A stretch of DNA of 64,000 nt from Bifidobacterium felsineum (lineage in GTDB: Bacteria; Actinomycetota; Actinomycetes; Actinomycetales; Bifidobacteriaceae), in the NCBI RefSeq assembly GCF_002802915.1, contig NZ_PEBJ01000001.1, positions 620,001-684,000 of the forward strand, in the 5' to 3' direction. Below, piece by piece: positions 44,116 through 53,908 of the stretch. Each line of letters opens with the position of its first letter. Positions within the stretch are counted from its first letter, which is position 1. The notes under the pieces are model-generated. The model saw only the letters and a list, made by a program, of their open reading frames with translations, did no database searches and was not told the DNA's origin. The translations under genes and the position numbers were made by a program.

Positions 44116-44160
44116 AAGTTAGACGATTAAACTATACTGTATTGCAACGCTTGAATGCAA
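44116..44160 (-). promoter_or_regulatory. xylB promoter overlapped by ROK-type operator
   Basis: On the minus strand -35 TTGCAT (44155-44160), 18-base spacer, -10 TATAGT (44131-44136). AAGTTAGACGATTAAACTA (44116-44134) overlaps the -10. It resembles the 36501 and 37114 sites. Confidence 0.6.
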
Positions 44161-44227
44161 ACGGGAACACGCAATGGTGCGGTCTCGAATGTGCTCGATG
44201 GCGCATAATACATATTGGACAAGTAAC

Positions 44228-44240
44228 TGTGAACGCTCAC
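44228..44240. promoter_or_regulatory. LacI/AraQ-type operator-like site
   Basis: TGTGAACGCTCAC closely matches TGTGAGCGCTCACA, about 40 bases before the ROK regulator start. Confidence 0.5.
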
Positions 44241-44280
44241 GGGCGGTTCTATCAGCGGGCGACAAAGAGGTGAGGTAACG

Positions 44281-45519
44281 ATGGCGAATCTACGCAGAAT
44301 CAATCAGGAAGATTTGCGCAACCATAATCTCTCGGTGACGCTTGATGCCCTGTTGCGGGCCGATCATCCGATGAGCCGTGCTGATTTGGCCAAGGAGACC
44401 GGTCTGACTAAAGCGACAATGTCGTTGCTGTCGTCCATGTTGCTCGATGGCAATATCATCTATGAAGGTGAACCGGTGGTGTCTACCGCATATGGACGCC
44501 CGAGCACGCCATTGAGGATTCGCGGCGGCAGCGTGGCCGGCATAGGTTTGCAGATCAACACTGATGGTTACGGATGCCTTGCCCTTGACCTCAACGGCGA
44601 TACCTTGGGTCAGGAATGGGTCAGCGAGGATATGACCGGCACTGATCCTTATGAGATATTCGCCAAGCTCGATGCGATGACTTTTCCCATTGAACGCCGA
44701 CTCAAGCGCCGCGGTTGCAAGGTGGTGGGCGCGGGGCTCGCGTTGCCGGGTATTGTCACGGATGACATGTGGCTGCTCGTGGCTCGTAACCTTGGCTGGG
44801 AAAATGTGAACCTGACCCGATTCAATGTGGTCCGTAGGCTCGATGTGGTGGCGGGCAATGAGGCGAAAATGGCTGCTATCGCCCAGATTCCGGGCTATGC
44901 CACCGAAAGGGCGGATTTCCTGAACGTCGTCGATCGCATGGATTCGTTCATCTATCTTTCGACTGACATCGGTATTGGCGGCGCTGTGGTGCGCGATGGC
45001 GCCGTGGTCACCGGTTCGCACGGATTTGCCGGGGAAATAGGCCATTTGTCGGTATCCATGAACGGGCCGCTGTGCCGTTGCGGCCGTCATGGGTGTCTGG
45101 AGGCGTTTGCCGGCCGCCGCGCGTTGGTGGAGTCCGCGGGAATCGCCCAAGATGAGGACGCTACGTCTGCCGAGGGCATCGCGGAGTTCCTGCGTCGCTG
45201 GCGCATGGGCGACCCGGTCGTATCCAAAGTGGTGGAGCAGGCTGCGGACGCATTGGTTTCCGCCATCGCTTCGGCTGTAAACATGATGGATGTGGATACT
45301 GTGTTGCTCGGTGGTCTATGGACGCACTTCGGTGATGAACTGAGCAATATTCTGGAAGGCCGACTTCGTTCCGAGATTCTGGGATATCCGAATGTGAAGA
45401 TTCATGTGTCGGTGCCGCCGGTGGCGGAACATCCGTCGTTATATGGTGCGGCGGAAATGGGTCTACGACGCTTTATCGAGAATCCGCTGGCGTACATCGA
45501 AACGGATTCCAAAGCGTAA
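44281..45519 (+). CDS. ROK family transcriptional regulator (XylR type)
   Basis: The 412-residue protein has an N-terminal helix-turn-helix (about residues 25-60, MSRADLAKETGLTKATMSLL) and a C-terminal sugar-kinase-like ROK domain with TDIGIGGAVV and the zinc signature H in EIGHLSV plus CRCGRHGCLEAF. It is a repressor of NagC/XylR type released by a sugar. Position beside xylB and operators across the block point to D-xylose; this is inference. ATG at 44281 follows GAGGTGAGGTAACG. Confidence 0.88.
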   Translation: MANLRRINQEDLRNHNLSVTLDALLRADHPMSRADLAKETGLTKATMSLLSSMLLDGNIIYEGEPVVSTAYGRPSTPLRIRGGSVAGIGLQINTDGYGCLALDLNGDTLGQEWVSEDMTGTDPYEIFAKLDAMTFPIERRLKRRGCKVVGAGLALPGIVTDDMWLLVARNLGWENVNLTRFNVVRRLDVVAGNEAKMAAIAQIPGYATERADFLNVVDRMDSFIYLSTDIGIGGAVVRDGAVVTGSHGFAGEIGHLSVSMNGPLCRCGRHGCLEAFAGRRALVESAGIAQDEDATSAEGIAEFLRRWRMGDPVVSKVVEQAADALVSAIASAVNMMDVDTVLLGGLWTHFGDELSNILEGRLRSEILGYPNVKIHVSVPPVAEHPSLYGAAEMGLRRFIENPLAYIETDSKA

Positions 45520-45584
45520 TGACTGTTGGGCAGCGGGCTTGTGCTACACTATCCAAGTTGGCTTTTGCCGATGCAAACCAATGT

Positions 45585-45658
45585 GGGGCCGTAGCTCAGT
45601 CGGTTAGAGCATGCGACTCATAATCGCCCGGTCCAGGGTTCAAGCCCCTGCGGCCCCA
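45585..45658 (+). tRNA. tRNA with CAU anticodon (elongator Met, or Ile-CAU)
   Basis: A 74-nt cloverleaf: acceptor GGGGCCG/CGGCCCC, discriminator A, anticodon arm GCGA-CTCATAA-TCGC. CAU serves Met or, once modified by TilS, Ile(AUA). The anticodon stem is like that of E. coli ileX, but elongator Met also fits; sequence alone does not decide here. Confidence 0.88.
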
Positions 45659-45788
45659 CTCATTTTCACTTATCGCACATGTGACTGGCGCACGTCCATG
45701 TACGCGAGTATTATCTGTCAGGTTCCGGTTCACGCTATGCCATAGGGGCATTGCGACCCGGGTCCCCCGAATCCATAGGAGACGTACA

Positions 45789-46001
45789 ATGAAGCAGGGT
45801 ATTCATCCTGATTATCACCCCGTTGAGGTGACTTGCTCTTGCGGCAACACCTTCGTGACCCGCACCGCTGGCAAGGAAGATCACATGTTCGTTGACGTGT
45901 GCTCTCAGTGCCACCCGTTCTACACCGGCAAGCAGAAGATTCTCGACACCGGTGGTCGTGTTGCTCGCTTCGAGAAGCGCTACGGCAAGAAGAGCAAGTA
46001 G
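45789..46001 (+). CDS. rpmE: Ribosomal protein L31, zinc-binding type
   Basis: A 70-residue large-subunit protein. The zinc ligands C16, C18, C38 and C41 are all present (TCSCGNTF and [16 protein letters not shown]), so this is the C+ form that serves in zinc-replete cells. The conserved [18 protein letters not shown] end is intact. ATG at 45789 follows ATAGGAGACGTACA. It is followed by a strong terminator. Confidence 0.96.
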   Translation: MKQGIHPDYHPVEVTCSCGNTFVTRTAGKEDHMFVDVCSQCHPFYTGKQKILDTGGRVARFEKRYGKKSK

Positions 46002-46009
46002 CATACTTT

Positions 46010-46067
46010 ACGCCAGTCCGATGGGTTTGGCATGCTTCGGCATGCTTTCCAAGGACTGGCGTTTTTG
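46010..46067 (+). terminator. Terminator of rpmE
   Basis: ACGCCAGTCC and GGACTGGCGT close a long loop that contains a second hairpin (GGCATGC/GCATGCC-like), followed by TTTTTG. Confidence 0.85.
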
Positions 46068-46150
46068 TATCTATACGCATCTGAAAACCGTTGAGCAGTA
46101 ATTGCTGACTGATTATTGTTAGTTGATTGTTGACTTTGGAAAGAAACGTT

Positions 46151-47239
46151 ATGGCAGACGAACAGTTCCCGGCGGCGGCAACCGCACTCGAGGAGTACCA
46201 GTCCATCGAAGAACAGATGGCCAGCCCCGAAATCGTGTCCAATCCCGATAAGTTGCGCAAGCTGGGTCGTCGTCATGCCGAACTCGGCTCTATTGTGAGC
46301 GCCTACAAAGCATGGCTGCAGATCAGGGACGATCTTGAAGCCGCTCAGGAAATGGCCAGTGAAGACGCAGACTTCGCCGAGGAAGCCAAGCGCTTGGAAG
46401 GTGAGTTGCCTGCTGCTGAAGAGAAGTTGCGCACCGCATTGATTCCTCGAGACCCTGACGATGCGCGCGACACCATCATGGAGATCAAGGCCGGTACCGG
46501 TGGTGAGGAAGCCGCACTGTTCGCCGGCGACCTGTTGCGCATGTATACCCGTTACGCCGAAAAGCGTGGCTGGACCGTGAACATTCAGTCCGAGAACACC
46601 ACCGAACTTGGTGGTGTCAAGGATGTGCAGATTGCCATCCGCGCCAAGGGAACCCCTGCTCCGGAAGACGGTGTATGGGCGTCGATGAAGTATGAAGGTG
46701 GCGTGCATCGAGTGCAGCGCGTGCCGGTCACCGAATCGCAAGGCCGTATCCAGACCTCCGCCGCTGGCGTGATCGTGTTCCCGGAAGCCGATGAAGACGA
46801 CGATGAGATCGAAATCGATCCGAAGGACCTGAAGATCGATATCTTCATGAGCTCCGGCCCTGGTGGTCAGTCGGTGAACACCACGTATTCCGCCGTGCGT
46901 ATGACCCACATTCCCACCGGCATTGTGGTAAGCATGCAGGATGAGAAGTCGCAGATCCAGAACCGTGCTGCCGCCCTGCGTGTGCTGAAGAGCCGCCTGC
47001 TCGCCATGAAACATGAGCAGGAAGCCGCCGAAGCGGCCGATATGCGCCACTCCCAAGTGCGTTCACTGGACCGCTCCGAGCGAATCCGCACCTATAACTT
47101 CCCGGAGAATCGTATCGTCGATCACCGCACCAATTACAAGGCATACAATCTGGATGCCGTGCTCGATGGTGATCTGCAAGCTGTCATCGATTCGGACATC
47201 CAAGCTGACGAAGCCGAGCGTCTGGCCAATCAGAAGTAA
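46151..47239 (+). CDS. prfA: Peptide chain release factor 1
   Basis: RF1 ends translation at UAA and UAG. The 362-residue protein has the GGQ loop at residues 238-240 ([17 protein letters not shown]) and the PxT anticodon-like tripeptide in VPVTESQGR. The conserved [17 protein letters not shown] block is intact. ATG at 46151 follows GGAAAGAAACGTT. It precedes prmC, which methylates its GGQ glutamine. Confidence 0.96.
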   Translation: MADEQFPAAATALEEYQSIEEQMASPEIVSNPDKLRKLGRRHAELGSIVSAYKAWLQIRDDLEAAQEMASEDADFAEEAKRLEGELPAAEEKLRTALIPRDPDDARDTIMEIKAGTGGEEAALFAGDLLRMYTRYAEKRGWTVNIQSENTTELGGVKDVQIAIRAKGTPAPEDGVWASMKYEGGVHRVQRVPVTESQGRIQTSAAGVIVFPEADEDDDEIEIDPKDLKIDIFMSSGPGGQSVNTTYSAVRMTHIPTGIVVSMQDEKSQIQNRAAALRVLKSRLLAMKHEQEAAEAADMRHSQVRSLDRSERIRTYNFPENRIVDHRTNYKAYNLDAVLDGDLQAVIDSDIQADEAERLANQK

Positions 47240-47248
47240 TCGATGTGC

Positions 47249-47338
47249 GGTTTTGGCTGACATATATGATGCCCGACACGCTCCGGGCCGCTCAGGCCAA
47301 GTCCTTACGGTCGGACATCACATATGTCAGCCAAAACC
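47249..47338. repeat. Long hairpin between prfA and prmC
   Basis: Two 29-base arms (47249-47277 and 47310-47338) are complementary except at two positions; the ends are GGTTTTGGCTGACATAT and ATATGTCAGCCAAAACC. The 32-base loop is GC-rich. It may partly terminate the prfA transcript. Confidence 0.7.
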
Positions 47339-47379
47339 TTGCCGAATAACGTAGTTCCATATTCGGGAAGGAACCGGTT

Positions 47380-48258
47380 GTGACCACCAGCGATGTGATT
47401 CATGAGGCGGCGGCTCGACTGCGTGACGCGGGCATTGAAACGCCCGAGCATGATGCGAAGCTGCTGCTGGCAGAGGCTGCAGGCGTTGAGTTGCGCGATA
47501 TTGACAAGTCGCTGTTGATGGGGGAGCCGGTCGACTTTGACGATGCTCGATTCCAAGCGATGATTGAACGCCGTGCCAAACGTGAGCCGTTGCAATATAT
47601 CGTGGGCCATGCGCCGTTCAGATATTTGGATTTGGAAGTGGGTCCCGGTGTGTTCATCCCACGTCCGGAAACCGAAACCGTAGTGCAGGCCGGACTTGAT
47701 TGGATGACCCAGCATGGGCTCATGCATCCGCGTGTAGTCGACCTATGTGCCGGTTCCGGTGCGATTGGCCTTGCCGTGGTCACCGAAGTACCGGGTAGTC
47801 AGGTGTGGGCTGTGGAGCTCTCGCCGCGGACCGCCGAGTGGACGCAGAAGAATCTGGTGCGTACGGCGAAGCTGTGTCCTTCTATCGCCTCGAATTATCA
47901 GCTGGAAATCGGCGACGCCACGTCATTGACTACTTTGGCTCAGCTTGATGGCACGGTGGATATGGTGATCACCAATCCGCCGTACATTCCCGAAACTGAT
48001 ATTCCCGAGCAGCCTGAAGTACGCGATTGGGATCCGGAATTGGCGTTATATGGCGGTTCTGCGGATGGCACATTGATTCCCGAACGCATCATCGAACGGG
48101 CTTTCCGCCTGCTCAAACCTGGAGGTGCACTGGTTATGGAGCACGACATCAGCCAAGGCGACCGACTCGTGGCCTATGCACGGGCCACCGGATTCGTCAA
48201 CGCCTCCACCGGCAAGGATTGGACTGGTCGCGACCGGTACCTGTTTGCGCAGAGGTAG
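47380..48258 (+). CDS. prmC: Release factor glutamine methyltransferase
   Basis: PrmC methylates the GGQ glutamine of RF1 and RF2. The 292-residue protein has the SAM motif VVDLCAGSGAIGLAVVTE and the catalytic NPPY (VITNPPYIPETD). The start is a GTG at 47380 with GGAAGGAA upstream. Classical prfA-prmC order. Confidence 0.95.
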   Translation: MTTSDVIHEAAARLRDAGIETPEHDAKLLLAEAAGVELRDIDKSLLMGEPVDFDDARFQAMIERRAKREPLQYIVGHAPFRYLDLEVGPGVFIPRPETETVVQAGLDWMTQHGLMHPRVVDLCAGSGAIGLAVVTEVPGSQVWAVELSPRTAEWTQKNLVRTAKLCPSIASNYQLEIGDATSLTTLAQLDGTVDMVITNPPYIPETDIPEQPEVRDWDPELALYGGSADGTLIPERIIERAFRLLKPGGALVMEHDISQGDRLVAYARATGFVNASTGKDWTGRDRYLFAQR

Positions 48259-48326
48259 CGGTTCTCGGCTGGCTCCACGTTTGTATTATGTGCGGGTTTT
48301 TATGGGACGCAAGCGCATTATCGCCT

Positions 48327-48372
48327 GGATTGCGGTTGTATCCCACGGAGTAACGGGATGCAGCCGCAATCC
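48327..48372. repeat. Hairpin repeat, GGGATGCAA family, copy D
   Basis: GGATTGCGGTTGTATCCC (48327-48344) and GGGATGCAGCCGCAATCC (48355-48372) pair with two G-T pairs. An outer weak pair (TGGGACGCAAGCGCA near 48304 and TGCATATACGTCCCA near 48382) may enclose it. Confidence 0.7.
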
Positions 48373-48468
48373 GAGCGTTTTTGCATATACGTCCCACACG
48401 CTCACTAGAGAAATCATTGGAAATCCGCCATTCTTTAGATGAGTGCCAATAAGTATCGCGTTATAGCA

Positions 48469-48513
48469 GTGGGATGCAATTGCATTTATGCCAAAAATGC
48501 AATTGCATCCCAC
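48469..48513. repeat. Hairpin repeat, GGGATGCAA family, copy E
   Basis: GTGGGATGCAATTGCATTT (48469-48487) and AAATGCAATTGCATCCCAC (48495-48513) are exact complements, loop 7 bases. Confidence 0.8.
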
Positions 48514-48535
48514 AATTATCGTTGAATATGAACGC

Positions 48536-49207
48536 TCACTGCGCGTAATACTGCAGAACGGATGCATCCTTGTCGGTGATTTCCTTGATTGGGCGTGCGG
48601 GATTGCCCACGGCTACTGTGTGCGGCGGAATATCGCGCGTCACCACAGATCCAGCGCCGATCACGCAGCCCTCACCGATTGTCACACCGCCAATTACCGT
48701 TACGTTGCCGCCGAACCAGCAGTTCGAGCCAATCACAATCGGCTTGCCATATTCATAGTCATACATCGAACCATCCGCAGCCTGACGCACATTGCGATCC
48801 TGCCAGCGCAGCGGATGCATCGGCGGTAGCAGGGAAACATTCGGGCCGAAGAGCACGTCGTCGCCGATGGTCACCGGATTGCAATCGAGCACGGTGAAGT
48901 TGAAGTTGGCGAATACGCGCTCGCCGATAGTGGTGTTGCAGCCATAATCAAAGAAGATTGGGCCGAGCACATCCAGTCCCTTGCCATGGCCAGGCAGCAG
49001 TTCGTCAAGTATTGCGTTACGGGTGGCATGGTCGGCACGAGAAGTGGCGTTGAACCGCGTGCAGAGGTCGGCTGCCTTGTCGCGCAGGGCAACAAGCTCA
49101 GGGTCGGCGGGATTGTACAGTTTACCGGCCAGCATTTCCTCACGTTCGCTGGCACGCGGCATGCGTGGCTCGACGGGAGGCAATTCGTTCGAGGATTCAA
49201 TGCTCAC
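48536..49207 (-). CDS. Sugar O-acetyltransferase (Maa/LacA family)
   Basis: A 223-residue hexapeptide-repeat acetyltransferase with VTIGDDVLFGPNVSLLPPMH (catalytic His), VIGSNCWFGGNVTVIGGVTI and GEGCVIGAGSVVTRDIPPHT. It is related to the gene at 35704 but is longer at the N-terminus. The start ATG at 49207 follows AAAGGAGTGACGCTG on the minus strand. The acceptor (maltose, glucose, galactoside) is unknown. Confidence 0.9.
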   Translation of the reverse strand: MSIESSNELPPVEPRMPRASEREEMLAGKLYNPADPELVALRDKAADLCTRFNATSRADHATRNAILDELLPGHGKGLDVLGPIFFDYGCNTTIGERVFANFNFTVLDCNPVTIGDDVLFGPNVSLLPPMHPLRWQDRNVRQAADGSMYDYEYGKPIVIGSNCWFGGNVTVIGGVTIGEGCVIGAGSVVTRDIPPHTVAVGNPARPIKEITDKDASVLQYYAQ

Positions 49208-49413
49208 AGCGTCACTCCTTTATCTGCCTTGAGAAACAAAAATCGAGTCCATTGTATAGACGTAGGGGAGTGGCGGCGATTTACTGACCGTGTGATGGAG
49301 CGCTAGGGCTGGGAACATATAAGGCGCCAGGGTGCGTATGCTTGACGCACGTCGTGGTTCGATGATGCAATGGTAGATTGTTGCATACGGTAGTGAACGG
49401 AGATGGTAGGAAC

Positions 49414-50082
49414 ATGGTGTCCACGCAAACATTGAAAGTCACGGATGAGTCGCTGGCATTGGCCTCGCGTGTTGTGCGTGAAGGTGGACTGGTCGTTATT
49501 CCTACGGATACCGTGTATGGTGTGGCCTGCGATCCGCGCAACCGTGAAGCCATCAGCCGCGTGTATGAACTGAAGCATCGCCCGAGGTATAAGGCATTGC
49601 AGGTGCTGCTGGCGTCCATTGATCAGCTTGATGAACTTGGACTTGATTTGCCGTCGCCGCTGAACCGTCTGTCCGCGGCTTTCCTGCCTGGTGCGTTCTC
49701 GCCGATCGCCGTGGCCCGTCCAGACTGCACGCTGGCCACTTTGGCTGATACCGGCGATGGGCGGCCGGGAACCCAAGGCATTCGTATTCCCAATTCGATG
49801 CTGTGCCTCGATATTCTGCGCGCCACTGGTCCGCTTGCCGCATCCAGCGCGAACCGTTCGGGCGAGGAAAGCGCGCAAAGCGTCGAAGAAGCCAAGCGGG
49901 CATTCGGCGATGATGTTGATTTGTATCTGGACGGCGGCCCTACCCCAGGGCACGTGTCCAGCACTGTGGTGAAGGCCGACCCGTATGGGCGTGACGGCAT
50001 TGAAATCCTGCGTGAGGGAGTCATTGCGCAAAGCGTGATTCGCAAGGCTCTTCACCTGAACGGCGGAGGACTGGGCGCGTGA
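49414..50082 (+). CDS. tsaC: L-threonylcarbamoyladenylate synthase (Sua5/YrdC/YwlC)
   Basis: The enzyme makes threonylcarbamoyl-AMP for the t6A37 modification of ANN-decoding tRNAs. The 222-residue protein has GGLVVIPTDTVYGVACDPRN, KHRPRYKALQVLL, the ATP-region PNSMLCLDIL and SSANRSGEESAQS. ATG at 49414 follows GGTAGGAAC; a 12-codon extension exists. It overlaps the next gene by four bases (GTGA). Confidence 0.9.
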   Translation: MVSTQTLKVTDESLALASRVVREGGLVVIPTDTVYGVACDPRNREAISRVYELKHRPRYKALQVLLASIDQLDELGLDLPSPLNRLSAAFLPGAFSPIAVARPDCTLATLADTGDGRPGTQGIRIPNSMLCLDILRATGPLAASSANRSGEESAQSVEEAKRAFGDDVDLYLDGGPTPGHVSSTVVKADPYGRDGIEILREGVIAQSVIRKALHLNGGGLGA

Positions 50083-51347
50083 GAATCTATCTGCTGATTG
50101 CGGCTATTGCGGGCGGCGTGACTTGGCTGGTGACGCCGCTGATTCGCCATGTGGCCATTGAAATCGGGGCCGTGGGTGAGGTGCGTGCACGCGATGTGCA
50201 TACGATTCCGACGCCTCGCATGGGTGGCCTCGCCATGCTCATTGGTTTTACGGTGGCCACCATTTTCGCCAGTAAAACGATGTTTTTGTCTGGATTGTTT
50301 ACCGGAAATTACCAGATGTGGGTGATTCTGGCCGGTGGAATTATGATCAGCCTGCTCGGTATGGCCGATGATTTGTGGGATTTGGACTGGATGCTCAAGC
50401 TCGCCGGTCAGCTGCTCATCTCAGTGTTTGTAGCGTGGGGTGGTCTGCAGATCATCTCCCTGCCGCTCGGTGGGTCGCTGATTACCGCTTCGCCTAGCTT
50501 GTCGATGGCGATCACCGCATTCCTGATTGTGGCATCCATCAATGCCGTGAATTTTGTGGACGGCCTTGACGGCTTGGCTTCCGGCATTGTGGCCATTGGC
50601 GGCATCGCATTCGCGATTTACTCCTATATCATCGCGCGCTATTCGCCCAGCTATGCGTCGCTGGCCACGTTGATTGATGTGATGATGGTCGGCATCTGCG
50701 TGGGCTTCATTCTGCATAATTGGCATCCCGCCAAATTGTTCATGGGTGATTCCGGCTCGATGTTGCTGGGGTATCTCATTACCTGCGCTTCGATTGTGAT
50801 GACCGGTCGTCTTGATCCAGCATCCATTCACCCCAGTATCTATCTGCCGGTGTTTATGCCGATTCTGTTGCCGATTCTGGTGCTGTTCCTACCGGTGCTG
50901 GATATGTGCCTGGCAATTGTGCGACGACTGGCCAAGGGGCAGTCGCCAATGCACCCCGACCGCATGCATTTGCATCACCGTATGCTGCGCATTGGTCACT
51001 CGGTGCGTGGCGCCGTGACGATTCTATGGGGCTGGGCTGCGCTTATTGCTTTCGGCTCGTTGATGATTCTGTTCTTCAGGGCGCGATATGTGTTGATTGG
51101 CATGGCGGTGGCAGTGGTGGTGCTGACCGTGGCCACCATGTATCCGTATCTCAAACATCGCATTCCTGAAATGCAGGCGGAGAATCGTGCCATGGAAGCG
51201 GCACGCGAAGGCGCGCAGCATGCGGCGATGCCGTCTGGGAAGCCGGGAAAGCCGACGATTGAGGCTGAGTCTGGTGAACAGCATGGCCAGGTGAATCGCC
51301 AAAGTGCGGATCAAAACTCGGGCCAGAGTATGGAATCACGCAAGTAG
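50079..51347 (+). CDS. WecA/MraY-family polyprenyl-phosphate GlcNAc-1-phosphate transferase
   Basis: A 422-residue integral membrane enzyme (about ten TM) that starts an envelope glycan by moving a HexNAc-1-phosphate to undecaprenyl/decaprenyl phosphate. The catalytic DD motif is MADDLWDLDWM, then NFVDGLDGLASG and FMGDSGSMLLG; HPDRMHLHHRM marks the WecA rather than MraY branch. The start is GTG at 50079, coupled to tsaC. The last 60 residues are hydrophilic and Gln/Ser-rich. Confidence 0.9.
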   Translation: MRIYLLIAAIAGGVTWLVTPLIRHVAIEIGAVGEVRARDVHTIPTPRMGGLAMLIGFTVATIFASKTMFLSGLFTGNYQMWVILAGGIMISLLGMADDLWDLDWMLKLAGQLLISVFVAWGGLQIISLPLGGSLITASPSLSMAITAFLIVASINAVNFVDGLDGLASGIVAIGGIAFAIYSYIIARYSPSYASLATLIDVMMVGICVGFILHNWHPAKLFMGDSGSMLLGYLITCASIVMTGRLDPASIHPSIYLPVFMPILLPILVLFLPVLDMCLAIVRRLAKGQSPMHPDRMHLHHRMLRIGHSVRGAVTILWGWAALIAFGSLMILFFRARYVLIGMAVAVVVLTVATMYPYLKHRIPEMQAENRAMEAAREGAQHAAMPSGKPGKPTIEAESGEQHGQVNRQSADQNSGQSMESRK

Positions 51348-51410
51348 CCCGGGCTTACATGGGTTAATCTTGGCAATATTGTGACCGCTAACAGGAGTGT
51401 GTCGCGTTAG

Positions 51411-52988
<1,578 letters not shown>

Positions 52989-53025
52989 TCTGATTCCTGA
53001 CTTGGGTCAGGACTGATTACTGCCG

Positions 53026-53053
53026 AAAGGGCTCGCTTATGCGGGCCCTTTTC
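53026..53053 (+). terminator. Terminator of guaB
   Basis: AAAGGGCTCGC and GCGGGCCCTTT (one G-T) with a 4-base loop and short T run. Confidence 0.85.
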
Positions 53054-53075
53054 GCATATATGGGGGCTTTCCCTG

Positions 53076-53146
53076 CACTTTTCGCGCGAATCGTACGCAA
53101 AATGGGGCTTAGAAGGAGCTTTTTAGTACTTTTCGTGCGAAAAGTA
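53076..53146. repeat. Pair of related repeats, one a perfect 20-bp palindrome
   Basis: CACTTTTCGCGCGAATCGT (53076-53094) and TACTTTTCGTGCGAAAAGTA (53127-53146) share the ACTTTTCG(C/T)GCGAA core. The second is an exact palindrome, the first a degenerate version. They precede the orn start by about 100 bases. Confidence 0.6.
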
Positions 53147-53240
53147 GGCAATAAGAAAACCGGGAAGCAGTATGTAGGCGTCGCGGTATAGTCTGAACTG
53201 TTCTTAATTAATGGGTGAAATGAAGAAAAGAGGCATGGGC

Positions 53241-53891
53241 ATGGTCGATAGCCATGATGCAGAGACATACAGCGCCAAGGATTCGCGCCTGATCTGGATT
53301 GATTGCGAAATGACTGGACTGGATATCTTCGGCGGCGACGAGTTGGTCGAGGTGTCCGTGGTCCCCACTGATTTTGACCTGAACGTGTTGGATGAAGGCG
53401 TCGACTTCGTCATTAAGCCGAGCCAGAAGGCTGTGGACCATATGAACGACTTCGTGCGCAACATGCACACCCGCTCCGGCCTAATCAACGAGTGGGAAAA
53501 CGGCCTGAGCCTCGAAGAAGCCGAGAAGAAGGTCACGGATTATGTGCTGCGTTTCACTCCGGAAGGCGTGAAGCCGCTACTCGCCGGCAACACCATCGGC
53601 TCCGACAAGAAGTTCCTCGACCACTATATGCCGAACCTGATGAGCCACCTGCACTACCGCAGCGTGGACGTGAGCACGCTGAAGGAGCTCGCCCGCCGTT
53701 GGTATCCTGCCGTGTACGAGAATCGCCCGCCGAAGAACGGCGGTCACCGTGCGCTCGCAGACATCATCGAATCTCTCGATGAGCTGCGCTACTACCGCAA
53801 GGCGTTCATGGCTCCGGTCCCTGGCCCGGATGATGCTCAGGCTAAGGCGATTTCCGCTGAAATCGTGGCCACTAGCCTGCTGAATAAGTAG
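53241..53891 (+). CDS. orn: Oligoribonuclease
   Basis: Orn degrades 2-5 nt RNA to mononucleotides. The DEDDh exonuclease motifs are Exo[12 protein letters not shown], Exo[18 protein letters not shown] and Exo[18 protein letters not shown] choose ATG at 53241 (MVDSHDAET), with AAAGAGG upstream; in-frame ATGs at 53211, 53220 and 53235 would lengthen it by up to ten residues. The length is 216 residues, slightly above 180 because of an N-terminal addition. Confidence 0.93.
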   Translation: MVDSHDAETYSAKDSRLIWIDCEMTGLDIFGGDELVEVSVVPTDFDLNVLDEGVDFVIKPSQKAVDHMNDFVRNMHTRSGLINEWENGLSLEEAEKKVTDYVLRFTPEGVKPLLAGNTIGSDKKFLDHYMPNLMSHLHYRSVDVSTLKELARRWYPAVYENRPPKNGGHRALADIIESLDELRYYRKAFMAPVPGPDDAQAKAISAEIVATSLLNK

Positions 53892-53908
53892 CCGGAATAA
53901 GAGAGATT

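Noticed and set aside
51380..51393. TGTGACCGCTAACA as a LacI-type operator of guaB
   Set aside because: Match of 12 of 14 to a short palindrome can be chance, and IMP dehydrogenase is not an expected target.
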